A DNA stretch of 56,089 bases, taken from assembly GCA_903893795.1 (NCBI GenBank), contig CAITNO010000145.1:1-56089 (forward strand), in the 5' to 3' direction. The notes under the pieces were generated by a model, which was not told where the DNA came from, ran no database searches, and saw only the letters and a list, made by a program, of their open reading frames with translations. This stretch comes from Candidatus Hydrogenedentota bacterium. Lineage in GTDB: Bacteria; Hydrogenedentota; Hydrogenedentia; Hydrogenedentales; CAITNO01. The position numbers and the translations under genes were made by a program. Positions 32,851 through 40,933 of the stretch are shown piece after piece; positions within the stretch are counted from its first letter, which is position 1; each line of letters opens with the position of its first letter.

Positions 32851-33099
32851 ATGGCCACAGCGACGGTTACGTCGGAAGGATATATTGACCTTCCCAGAGA
32901 CATCCGGGAGAGGTTGCATCTCCACGCCGGTGACACGCTCGACATCGAGATGGAAGAAGGCCGCGTCCTCCGCATGCGCCCGAAAACGCTCAAACCTTAG
33001 GAGGTGTCCGGCATGCTTGCCTCCCGGCCGCATACCCCAATCTCCGTCGAAGACCTCGATGTAGCCCTTGCTGAGGCGTTTCGAAGAGGCGCCGTGTGA
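32851..33099 (+). pseudogene. AbrB/MazE-type antitoxin interrupted by an in-frame TAG
   Basis: ATG 32851 follows GAGGAG with 8-nt spacing. The first 49 codons encode an AbrB swapped-hairpin domain (GYIDLPRDIRERLHLHAGD, then TLDIEMEEGRVLRMRPK) and stop at TAG 32998-33000. The same frame continues for 32 codons to TGA 33097-33099 with PISVEDLDVALAEAFRRGA, which looks like the toxin-binding tail of VapB-type antitoxins. So one nonsense change appears to split an antitoxin of about 82 residues. The short form keeps the DNA-binding part. A GTG at the end could have begun a toxin (KAHPVV), but that frame enters a palindromic repeat and ends quickly. Confidence 0.65.
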
Positions 33100-33105
33100 A
33101 AGCCC

Positions 33106-33148
33106 ACCCCGTTGTGGCATGGTTTCCAGGCCACGCCACAACAGGGAG
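33106..33148. repeat. CCGTTGTGGC...GCCACAAC inverted repeat
   Basis: Arms GTTGTGGC and GCCACAAC enclose about 20 bp. Related CCCCCGTTNTGGCGTGG sequences lie near 43697-43712 and 43847-43862. It falls where the toxin partner of the AbrB antitoxin would be expected to start. Confidence 0.6.
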
Positions 33149-33400
33149 AGCCGGGAATATCTGCGTGCCCTTGCTGGGATAAGATAGCAGAGGATTTCGA
33201 GGATTCCACCTATTTAACGAGAAAAATGACAATAAATTACCGCTGTATCTGGACATTAGAAACGATTACTTCACTGAATACTTGAAATTCAATAACAATT
33301 TCGGGTACAAAGCTGAGCCGTCCTGCGGTGAGGCTTTGTTGCGCGCCATGGGATGGAAGCAGTTCTCAGTCAGGACTACGCGTCCCCGGAATCATTTCCC
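33149..33400. other. AT-rich gap before the porin genes
   Basis: From about 33190 to 33320 the sequence is clearly richer in A/T than its surroundings. One frame without a start codon is open from about 33190 to past 33400 and encodes protein-like text (LPLYLDIRNDYFTEYLKF), but I recognise no family. It may be a remnant of an imported gene or just the porin promoter region. Confidence 0.3.
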
Positions 33401-34597
33401 ATGTCATGCGCAATGTCTTCTATTCGGTCTGTAGTTATTGCTGTCCTGCTTGTAAGTGTGTCGTCCATGGCGTGGGGGGGAGCCCTAAACCGGCCTGCGG
33501 CGATAGGCACGCGGGATATCGGTCTCGGCGGCGACCCTGACGGGCTCAAACTTCAGGACAATCTGGCCGCCAAGACGCAGTTGACCGGCGTCTGGGCGAA
33601 CGCGGGCATGGAGATTGTCCGTCCCCATTTCACCTACACAACGACCTACGGCAAGAAGATCAGCTCGGCCACGACCTTCAGCCCGCTGCCTTATTTGCAG
33701 TACGGACAGCCGATCAACGACTGGCTCGCCTTTGGCATGGCCGTGCAGACGACCTACGGTCTGGGTAGCAAATTCAACAACAACCCGCAGCAGCTCGGCT
33801 ATGACACCGAGACCATGATCGCCACGGTCAGCACGGTGCCCTCTCTGGCGGCAAAAGTGACCGACCACCTCTCCCTGGGCGCGGGCATGATCCTCGGCGT
33901 GGCGCAGTTCATCTACAAAGCCCCGTTCGACATCAAGACCCGTCCGTTGCCCATTTTCACGGACAACACCGCCTACGGTCTGGGTCTCGGCTATGGATTG
34001 GGTGCCACCTACGATTTCGACAACGGTGTCATCCTTGGGGTCAACTACATGAGCGCCGTCAAGGCGCACCTTGACGGGCGCTCGACCATTTGGCTCGGTC
34101 CGTTTGGCGTCCGCGACGATTTCGACAGTTCCTTTGTCTTTCCCGCCCGGCTGGACGCGGCCGTGGCATGGAAAGCCACGGACAGGCTGCTGTTGACGGC
34201 CAACTGGTACTTTGTGAACTACTCGGAAACGCCGAATGACATGACCCTAAAGTTCAAAGACCTCGGCATCAACAAGACCAACACGCTGAACTGGAAAGAC
34301 AATTACGCTGTAAACATGGGTGCCAGTTTCAAAGTGACCGACCGTTGGACGATTCGCGGCGGCGGCGGCTACATGACCCAGTCGATTCCGGAAGCGCGGG
34401 TGAACACCCTCACCATGGACACGCCCGGCTGGGATGTCACCGCAGGCACCTCTTACAAATTCACCGAGAAATTCACCCTGGACGCCAGCATTACGCACGG
34501 CTGGGGCAAGAACGATGTGGACAAGGGCATTTGGGGTGAAGAGAAGTACACGGCGTCGATCAACACCTTCGCCCTGGCGGGCAACTTCACTTTCTGA
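33401..34597 (+). CDS. FadL/OmpP1-like outer-membrane beta-barrel protein, copy 1
   Basis: 398 residues from ATG 33401; ATG 33413 is equally plausible because no strong RBS is visible. Signal peptide ends SSMAWGG. The mature start AIGTRDIGLGGDPDG... is FadL-like, strands alternate throughout (SSFVFPARLDAAVAWK, LLLTANWYFVNYSETP), and the protein ends NTFALAGNFTF, with the terminal aromatic recognised by the BAM complex. FadL-type channels take up hydrophobic compounds. It is followed 27 nt later by a clear paralogue. Confidence 0.85.
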   Translation: MSCAMSSIRSVVIAVLLVSVSSMAWGGALNRPAAIGTRDIGLGGDPDGLKLQDNLAAKTQLTGVWANAGMEIVRPHFTYTTTYGKKISSATTFSPLPYLQYGQPINDWLAFGMAVQTTYGLGSKFNNNPQQLGYDTETMIATVSTVPSLAAKVTDHLSLGAGMILGVAQFIYKAPFDIKTRPLPIFTDNTAYGLGLGYGLGATYDFDNGVILGVNYMSAVKAHLDGRSTIWLGPFGVRDDFDSSFVFPARLDAAVAWKATDRLLLTANWYFVNYSETPNDMTLKFKDLGINKTNTLNWKDNYAVNMGASFKVTDRWTIRGGGGYMTQSIPEARVNTLTMDTPGWDVTAGTSYKFTEKFTLDASITHGWGKNDVDKGIWGEEKYTASINTFALAGNFTF

Positions 34598-34624
34598 CGG
34601 GCCTGCACCGCCCCGGAGCCGTAA

Positions 34625-35830
34625 ATGCACCCTGCGAGAGGCATTGCCGTCCCCGGCCTCCTGCTGGCGTTGGCCGTCGTCCTCCTCCTCGGGCAGACCC
34701 CGGCCTGGGGCGGGGCGCTGGGCCGCATTCAGGCCATAGGCACCCGCGACATAAGCGCCGGCGCCGATCCCGACGGATTTCAGATTCCGTCCAACTGCGC
34801 CGCGAAGACGCAACTGGACCATACCTGGGCCGAGGCCACCGTCGAGGTGGTGCAGCCCCGCTTTGAATACCAGCCTTCCGGCGGCGCGCGCGCCCGCTCC
34901 TCCCTAACGGTGCATCCCATGCCCTATCTGCAATACGCCGAACCGCTGGGGGACTGGGGCGCCTTTGGCATCGACCTAAAGGTGCCCTTCGGGCTGGGCT
35001 CGGAATTCAAGAACAACCCGCAGCAGCTTGGCTATGACACGGCCACCCTCCTCGCGCTCACGCGCCTGTCCCCGTCGCTGGCATTGCGCCTGTCCGAGCA
35101 GTGGTCCGTTGGCGTGGCGCTCAATGCCGGCCTCGCCCAGTTTCGTTACAAGGCACCGTTGGCCCTGGGCAGCGTCTGCGTGCCCGTGTACACGGACAAC
35201 CAGGCCGACGGTTTCGGCTTCGGCGGGGCGGCGGGGATATTGTGGAAGCCCGATGCGCTTTGGACGCTGGGCGTCAACTGGACCAGCGCGCTCAAGGCGC
35301 GTTTCGACGGGGAATCAAAGATTCTTCAGGGACCGGTGCAAATTCGGGATGATTTCGGCATGTCCTTCGTCTTTCCATCCCGTTTCGATTTCGGCGTCAC
35401 CAGAAGGCTCAGTGACCGTCTCGTGCTGGGGGCGGACTACCACTTCTGGAATTACTCGAAAACGCCCAATGAGCTAACGCTCCAGTTCAAGAAGCTCTCC
35501 ATGAGCAAATCGGAATTGCTGGCGTGGAAGGATGGTTATGGCGCGCGCCTGGGGGTGGCGTGGAAAGCCAGTGACGCATGGACCCTGCGCGCCGCGGTGG
35601 GTTATCTCAGCCAGTCCATACCGGACAAGACCATGACCACGCTTACCCCCGACACGCCGGGTGTGGGAATGGGCGTGGGGGTGTCCAGAAAGATAGGTGA
35701 TTCCCTCACCATAGACGCCAGCCTCACCCGCGGCGGCGGTAGCAACCGGGTGGACCGGGGCATATTGGGCCGGGTCAAATACACTGCCGAGGTGTACACC
35801 TTCGCCCTGTCGGGCAATTTCAGTTTCTGA
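34625..35830 (+). CDS. FadL/OmpP1-like outer-membrane beta-barrel protein, copy 2
   Basis: 401 residues with GGAG six nt before the ATG. Signal peptide ends QTPAWGG. It aligns with copy 1 over the whole length: AIGTRDIS against AIGTRDIG, the shared block KNNPQQLGYDTATL/FNNNPQQLGYDTETM, RYKAPL/IYKAPF, WNYSKTPNELTLQFK/VNYSETPNDMTLKFK and the end GNFSF/GNFTF. This is a diverged tandem duplication, so the two may carry different ligands. Confidence 0.85.
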   Translation: MHPARGIAVPGLLLALAVVLLLGQTPAWGGALGRIQAIGTRDISAGADPDGFQIPSNCAAKTQLDHTWAEATVEVVQPRFEYQPSGGARARSSLTVHPMPYLQYAEPLGDWGAFGIDLKVPFGLGSEFKNNPQQLGYDTATLLALTRLSPSLALRLSEQWSVGVALNAGLAQFRYKAPLALGSVCVPVYTDNQADGFGFGGAAGILWKPDALWTLGVNWTSALKARFDGESKILQGPVQIRDDFGMSFVFPSRFDFGVTRRLSDRLVLGADYHFWNYSKTPNELTLQFKKLSMSKSELLAWKDGYGARLGVAWKASDAWTLRAAVGYLSQSIPDKTMTTLTPDTPGVGMGVGVSRKIGDSLTIDASLTRGGGSNRVDRGILGRVKYTAEVYTFALSGNFSF

Positions 35831-35855
35831 GCGGAGGGGGACGGTTGCCCGCGGG

Positions 35856-36746
35856 TCAGGTGGGCTCCCGATTGGGACGGCGGCTCTGCGCCACATTCAG
35901 CACGATGCCCAGGGCTATCATCGCCACGCCGATGGCCTTCCACCGGTCCGGTGCATGATCGAAGAGGACAATGTCATACACGGCGCCGAAGACGATTTGC
36001 GTGAGTCCCGCCAGCGCGACCAGGGTGGCGTTGCCGCGCCGGTAGGCCGCCGTCATGAGCAACTGCGACACCGTGCCAAGCGCGCCCAGAAAGAGCAGAG
36101 CGGCAAGGTTGCGCGGCACCGCCAGCGCCGCAACGGTGCCCGCGTCAAACACCGGGATGGACAGCACCAGTGTGACCAGGGTGGCCACGCCGGTAAAATG
36201 GGCCACGATGCTGACGTGCGGATAGTCACGCGAGAGGCTCAGCCCCACCATGGCGACGGCAACGGCGACGGCCCCGGCGAGCGCGAGCAGCAGCGGCAGG
36301 GCCGCCGCATCGAATTTGGGCCGGTACATCACCCAGACACCGCCCACGGCCAGCAGAATGTGCAGCCAGGCGCCCGGCGCGGGCCGGGCTTCGCCCAGCA
36401 GCGCGAGGATCAGCGTGATCCAGATGGGGGTCGTGGCAAACAGCACAATGGTGTCCGTCACCGGCAGGCGGCTCACGGCATAGAAGGTCAGCATGAGCCC
36501 CACGGTTCCAAAGAGGCTGCGCACCCACAGTGCGGCGTTGCCCCGGAGGACCAAAGGGGCACCGGTCCAGAACACCAGCCCCAGCGCGACCACCAGCGTG
36601 ACAGAGGACCGGGCGCAGGCGATGACCTGCCACGGTAAATCATTGCGCAGGCCGTGGGCCAGCGCCGTCATGGTGGCGATGCAGAACACCGCGCCGACCA
36701 TGAACAGCGCGGCCGTGCGGTTGCCGCGGGGGGAGTGGGTTCGCAT
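35856..36746 (-). CDS. EamA/DMT-superfamily transporter
   Basis: 296 residues from MRTHSPRGNR (ATG 36746), giving the standard DMT length; the upstream open frame is not needed. About ten hydrophobic helices in two EamA repeats, with FMVGAVFCIATMTALAHGL at the start and LAGLTQIVFGAVYDIVLFDH in the second repeat, as in RhaT/YdcZ-like or S-adenosylmethionine exporters of this superfamily. Substrate unknown. Convergent with the porins and divergent from the uronate-isomerase-like gene. Confidence 0.9.
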   Translation of the reverse strand: MRTHSPRGNRTAALFMVGAVFCIATMTALAHGLRNDLPWQVIACARSSVTLVVALGLVFWTGAPLVLRGNAALWVRSLFGTVGLMLTFYAVSRLPVTDTIVLFATTPIWITLILALLGEARPAPGAWLHILLAVGGVWVMYRPKFDAAALPLLLALAGAVAVAVAMVGLSLSRDYPHVSIVAHFTGVATLVTLVLSIPVFDAGTVAALAVPRNLAALLFLGALGTVSQLLMTAAYRRGNATLVALAGLTQIVFGAVYDIVLFDHAPDRWKAIGVAMIALGIVLNVAQSRRPNREPT

Positions 36747-36999
36747 GGCCGACAAGATACCCCATGCGGAAGCAGGATGCAATTGTGACGGCGGTTTGTC
36801 CCGCTCATTGCCGCTTCCAACGGCGTTCAAGGGCAAAGCGTCTGTGTGAACAGGCCCGCGGCAAAACGGGAGTTTGCCCGCGAATCAGGTAACAATTACA
36901 ATCGTGAACCAGGCGGGGCTGTCCCAGTGACCGCCGTGTCAGTCTTCTTCCATTGCGCAGCAATGCTGCGGGCTGAAATCACAGAAAGGCGCGGAATTC

Positions 37000-38367
37000 A
37001 TGTCCACAGATGGTCTGGACCGGCAAGTGCTTGAGGCACTGAACACAACGCCCATTCTCGACGCGCATACCCATTTGGTGGGGGGGCGTCTCGGCGCGCG
37101 CGGACTGCACGACATCCTGCTGTACCACATGGCCGTGAGCGACCTGTATGCCGCCGGTTGCCCCTCCGGCTCACGGTTGACCCAGTATCCCGGCTGGCCC
37201 GATGAGGCCGAGGCGCACCGGCGCATCGGGGAGGCGCTGCCCTATCTCGATCGGGTACGCAACACGAGCATCAGTTGGGGCATCCGCACCATCCTGAAAG
37301 ACCTCTACGGCTGGACCGCGCCCGTGACGGCCGACAACTGGCGCACACTGGACGGACTCATCCGCGAGCGGGCCGACGACCGGGCCTGGCACCGCGAAAT
37401 TGTGCGGCGGGCGGGCATTGAGCGCATCTGCACCGAGATTTCGCGGCGCGAGCAGGGGCAGGACGACGATCTGCTGCACTACTCGCTCGAATGGGCCTTT
37501 TTCACCCGCTGCCAGTGGGGCGAATACGACACCGCGCTCTATGAACTCGAAAAGTGCTGGGGCCATACACCTGGAACAGCCACTACCATCGGCAGCGGCG
37601 CCCGTCCGGCCACGGAGCGTGTCATCCACACGCTTGCCGATGTGCATGACGCCATCGGATGGTACGTGGACCAGATTCCCATCGACGACATCATCTCCAC
37701 CGCGACCCACCTGAGCACCGACATCGACTACCAGCCGGTCAGCGATGCGGAGATGGCCCAGGCGCTCACGGGCCGGGCGACTGCCGGTGCCCATGAGCGG
37801 GATATCTACGCCTCCTACATTCATGAGGCCTTTCTCACGGCGCTCGAAGCGCGCCACGGCGGACAGCTCCTGTTCCAGTTCAGCTTTGGCGCCGAGCCGC
37901 TGCCCTTCGAAACCGACAGCCGCATCCTGCAGCGCACCATCGCCCAGTTGGCCGAGATGGCCGGCCGCCATCCGGGGCTTCAGTTCCAGTGTTACCTGTC
38001 GAGCGCCCATGCGAACCAGTCGCTGTGCACGCTCTGCCGCGAACTGCCCAACCTGTCGCTCGCGGCGTACTGGTGGCACAACTTCTTCCCGTCCATCATG
38101 GCGCGGGTCATGGCCGAACGGCTCGACATGCTTCCGCTCAACCGGCAGGTGGGCTTCTTCTCCGATGCGTACTGCGTCGAATGGACCTACGCCAAGACGA
38201 TGATGGTGCGGTCCGTGCTGGCGGAAGTGCTGGCCGGCAAGATCCGTCTGGGCCAGTATGATTTCGACAGCGCGCTGTCCATCGCGCGGGAGATTCTGCA
38301 CACAACCCCGCAGACGCTGAACAATATGGTGCCCGCGAAGCGGGAGATTGATTCAATCCCCCTTTGA
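37000..38367 (+). CDS. Amidohydrolase related to glucuronate/uronate isomerase (UxaC-like)
   Basis: 455 residues, no signal peptide. The amidohydrolase metal site opens with ILDAHTHLVGG (H23, H25). FSFGAEPLPFETD, LQFQCYLSSAHANQSLCTLC, YWWHNFFPSIMARVM and VGFFSDAYCVEWTYAKTMM resemble the uronate isomerase barrel, ending with YDFDSALSIAREILHTTPQTL. True UxaC is similar in size and converts glucuronate to fructuronate; the identity looks distant, so another aldose/uronate substrate is possible. Stop codon TGA lies inside a CCCCCTT/AAGGGGG hairpin, and SIPL at the C-terminus is encoded by that repeat. Confidence 0.8.
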   Translation: MSTDGLDRQVLEALNTTPILDAHTHLVGGRLGARGLHDILLYHMAVSDLYAAGCPSGSRLTQYPGWPDEAEAHRRIGEALPYLDRVRNTSISWGIRTILKDLYGWTAPVTADNWRTLDGLIRERADDRAWHREIVRRAGIERICTEISRREQGQDDDLLHYSLEWAFFTRCQWGEYDTALYELEKCWGHTPGTATTIGSGARPATERVIHTLADVHDAIGWYVDQIPIDDIISTATHLSTDIDYQPVSDAEMAQALTGRATAGAHERDIYASYIHEAFLTALEARHGGQLLFQFSFGAEPLPFETDSRILQRTIAQLAEMAGRHPGLQFQCYLSSAHANQSLCTLCRELPNLSLAAYWWHNFFPSIMARVMAERLDMLPLNRQVGFFSDAYCVEWTYAKTMMVRSVLAEVLAGKIRLGQYDFDSALSIAREILHTTPQTLNNMVPAKREIDSIPL

Positions 38368-38467
38368 AGGGGGCAGGCCCGCAGGGCCGGAAGATGTGGG
38401 GCAATCGTCAAGATCCAGAAGCAACACCCCCCGACCGCCTCTCGGCGGTCACCCCCCTCGAGGGGGG
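38358..38467. repeat. Cluster of three short palindromes between convergent genes
   Basis: CCCCCTT/AAGGGGG (38358-38373), GACCGCC/GGCGGTC (38433-38450) and CCCCCCTCGAGGGGGG (38452-38467). They probably serve as a bidirectional terminator. The first overlaps the stop codon of the upstream gene. Confidence 0.65.
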
Positions 38468-38564
38468 ACCAATTGCCGTCGTTTCCTGAGATAGGCTCCA
38501 TATGCATAGGACGACAAGGCAAGTACGTCTATGCCCATCAACCTGATATCAGCCGGCCGCAGGG

Positions 38565-39770
38565 CTATCCCTTCGCGCGCTTCTCCAATCCTGTCAGCAT
38601 CTTTGCGCGGCTGTAGGGTTTCACTTCGCGCACGATTTGTGCGCGCATGGCGCGGCCCGGGTCGGTGTCCTGCGGGTAGGAGAGGAAGTCGAGCTCCACG
38701 CCGAGCCGCTGCGCGGCGCGCGCGGCGATGAGCGGCCACACCGCGCCGATGTCGCCGATGATGGGAATGCTGCCCTCGTGCCGGGCGAAACCGGACATCT
38801 CCATGCGGAAGGGAACCTTGAACAGCTTCGTCTTGGGCAGGCCGTCCGCGATGGCTTTCTGCACGCCGCCGCCGTCGCGCTCCGCCTCGCACACGCGGTC
38901 GAGTGCGGGGTCAAGGTCGATGCGGATCAGCGATTTGCCCTCCAGCGAATAGGCGTAATGGCCCATCCACGCGGACCACAGGCCGTGGCCCGTGTAGAGT
39001 TCGAAGGGGCCGTCGTGGATTTCCTGCGTGAGCGCCACGGCCGATTCTATGATCACGTCGGCGCTGTCGAGCATGCGGGCCAGCCGCGTGGCCCGTTCGC
39101 GCAGGGGGATGCTGTCGCCGATGTTGAGCCCGACGGCCCCGCCGCCGATGAGCTGCGGAATGGTGACCAGCACGGGCAGGTCCTTGGCGGCGCCCGCGCC
39201 GATCATGGTCATCTCATCGGAACCCAGACCGGCAACCTCCTCAAAGGACATCCCGTTGGCGTGGGCCAGTTCGGCAATCTCGCCCGACAGCCATTCGAGC
39301 CACAGGCCCATCGGATAGCCGAGATTGCCCGCCGCCTTGATGATGGTTCTGCCTTCGGCCTGTTTCAGCTTTTCGATGAGCCCCATGTCCAGCGGCATGT
39401 GCCGCTGCATCTCATCGAGCTGGGCGTCGTCCACCAGCGACAACTCGAATTCGCCGCCGCGCGGCAGGAGCGCTTTCGCCACGCCCAACGGTTCCCCCGC
39501 GCAGCGCTTCACCTCGTCCAGCGTGCCGCCCATCTCGTGGGAAACGACGGCGGAACTGGTGGAGACGGCGTCCACGATGCCCGCGCGCATCAGCGCGGCG
39601 ATGAGCGTGGTCACGCCTTCATGCACATTGGGCCCGCTTCCGGTGACCACGGCCACCTTCCCGCCGCGTTCCTTGACGGCAACGATTTGCTCCACCGCCG
39701 CGGTGACGCGGTCCAGTGCTTTCGCGTCCAGCCGTGCCTCGATCATGCCGAGCGTTTCAGTGTCGTAGTT
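38565..39770 (-). CDS. Conserved cytosolic protein, possibly deoxyhypusine-synthase-like Rossmann fold
   Basis: 401 residues from MNYDTETLGM (ATG 39770), with GGAG 9 nt upstream. Visible features are GGKVAVVTGSGPNVHEGVTT and MRAGIVDAVSTSSAVVSHEM, a glycine-rich nucleotide-binding-type start followed by a segment like the dinucleotide-binding domain of deoxyhypusine synthase or LOR/SDH proteins, then ADVIIESAVALTQEIHDGPFE and SIPIIGDIGAVWPLIAARAA. I do not recognise the family with certainty. No membrane segment or signal peptide. kdsB follows upstream across a palindromic repeat, so the two may not be one unit. Confidence 0.7.
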   Translation of the reverse strand, partial: NYDTETLGMIEARLDAKALDRVTAAVEQIVAVKERGGKVAVVTGSGPNVHEGVTTLIAALMRAGIVDAVSTSSAVVSHEMGGTLDEVKRCAGEPLGVAKALLPRGGEFELSLVDDAQLDEMQRHMPLDMGLIEKLKQAEGRTIIKAAGNLGYPMGLWLEWLSGEIAELAHANGMSFEEVAGLGSDEMTMIGAGAAKDLPVLVTIPQLIGGGAVGLNIGDSIPLRERATRLARMLDSADVIIESAVALTQEIHDGPFELYTGHGLWSAWMGHYAYSLEGKSLIRIDLDPALDRVCEAERDGGGVQKAIADGLPKTKLFKVPFRMEMSGFARHEGSIPIIGDIGAVWPLIAARAAQRLGVELDFLSYPQDTDPGRAMRAQIVREVKPYSRAKMLTGLEKRAKG

Positions 39771-39800
39771 CATGCTTCGCGTCTCCAAAGCCTCGCCCGA

Positions 39801-39886
39801 CCGTCATTCCCGCGAAGGCGGGAATCCAGGAGGCCGCGAAACAACCTCGCTTGCGCACTGGATTCCCGCCTTCGCGGGAATGACGG
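39801..39886. repeat. REP hairpin, CCGTCATTCCCGCGAAGGCGGGAATCCA family
   Basis: Perfect 28-bp arms (39801-39828 and 39859-39886) with a 30-bp loop. This CGTCATTCCCGCGAAGGCGGGAATCC sequence is a repeat seen in many unrelated bacterial genomes (from memory). It separates the preceding gene from kdsB. Confidence 0.9.
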
Positions 39887-39908
39887 TGGGACCGGGTTTC
39901 TTGTGTTG

Positions 39909-40667
39909 TTACTTGCCGCCCTTCTCGAAATACATCTGTTCCGCCCGCGCCAGATCATCCGGCGTGTCCACGCTGAACCCGTGATGGTCGCGGTTGGGTA
40001 TGACAGACTCGACGATGCGGATGCGCAGGCCGTGTTCCAGCCAGCGCAACTGCTCAAGCGATTCGACCCGTTCCAGCGTAGTCGGTGTCAGTTTCGTCAG
40101 GCGCATGAGCGTGTCCTTGCGGTAGGCGTACACCCCCACATGCTCAAAGGCGCCGTGCTCCACCTTCTCGCGGGGATAGGGAATCAGCGAGCGCGAAAAA
40201 TACAGGGCGTTGCCCGACAGGTCGGCGACCACCTTTACCACCGCCGGGTTGGCGAGGTCTTCCTCGCGCTCGATGCGAAACATGAGCGTGGCGATTTCTG
40301 AGCGCGGGTCCTCGAGCAGCGGGCGCACCGCCTCGTCGAGCATGTCGGGGTGGATGAAGGGTTGGTCGCCCTGGATGTTCACCACGATGTCCGCGCCCAG
40401 CGCCTCGGCCACCTCCGCCACGCGGTCCGTGCCGCTGGGATGGTCGGCGCGCGTCATCATCGCCTGCCCGCCAAAGGCGAGCACGGCGTCGCGCACGCGC
40501 TCGTCGTCCGTCGCCACGCACACCGACTGGAGCAGGGGCGAAGTGGTGCAGCGCTCATAGACATGCTGGATCATCGGCCTGCCCGCGATCAGTTTCAGCG
40601 GCTTGCCCGGCAGCCGGCTCGAACCGTAGCGCGCCGGTATGATTCCCACAACCTGGGGTGTAGTCAT
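39909..40667 (-). CDS. kdsB: 3-deoxy-manno-octulosonate cytidylyltransferase
   Basis: 252 residues from MTTPQVVGIIPARYGSSRLP (ATG 40667), with AAGGAG 6 nt upstream. The PARYGSSRLPGKPL nucleotide-binding loop, DIVVNIQGDQPFIHPDML and HVGVYAYRKDTL are diagnostic. It forms CMP-Kdo from CTP and Kdo for lipopolysaccharide inner core. This implies a Gram-negative envelope. Confidence 0.96.
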   Translation of the reverse strand: MTTPQVVGIIPARYGSSRLPGKPLKLIAGRPMIQHVYERCTTSPLLQSVCVATDDERVRDAVLAFGGQAMMTRADHPSGTDRVAEVAEALGADIVVNIQGDQPFIHPDMLDEAVRPLLEDPRSEIATLMFRIEREEDLANPAVVKVVADLSGNALYFSRSLIPYPREKVEHGAFEHVGVYAYRKDTLMRLTKLTPTTLERVESLEQLRWLEHGLRIRIVESVIPNRDHHGFSVDTPDDLARAEQMYFEKGGK

Positions 40668-40760
40668 CTGTGTCTCCTTCATGCGGCCATCTCCCCGTCT
40701 GCGAAATGATAATCGCCCCGGCAGCGGGGGTCAAGAAGGCACGGTCCCGCCGTCTCGACC

Positions 40761-40853
40761 GTCATTGCGAGCGAAGCGAAGCAATCTCTTGTAACAATCA
40801 CCCAGGCTTGGGATCATCGTTACAAGAGATTGCTTCGCTTCGCTCGCAATGAC
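40761..40853. repeat. REP hairpin, GTCATTGCGAGCGAAGCGAAGCAATCTC family
   Basis: Perfect 35-bp arms (40761-40795 and 40819-40853) with a 23-bp loop. The arms contain the widespread GTCATTGCGAGCGAAGCGAAGCAATC sequence. A related but longer composite is at 32278-32627. It fills much of the 266-bp gap upstream of the next gene. Confidence 0.92.
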
Positions 40854-40933
40854 GAGGGTGTCCTATTCATGAATGCCTTTTTTGTATACTGTGCAACCTT
40901 GCTCTCTGCTGAACAACTACGGGAAAAGGTTTT

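Noticed and set aside
33190..33420. Open frame without a start codon in the AT-rich stretch before the porins
   Set aside because: Protein-like text but no start, no RBS and no family; noted only as a possible remnant.
38637..40301. 554-codon plus-strand frame spanning two minus-strand genes and the REP hairpin
   Set aside because: It reads straight through a palindromic repeat and has no protein-like features.
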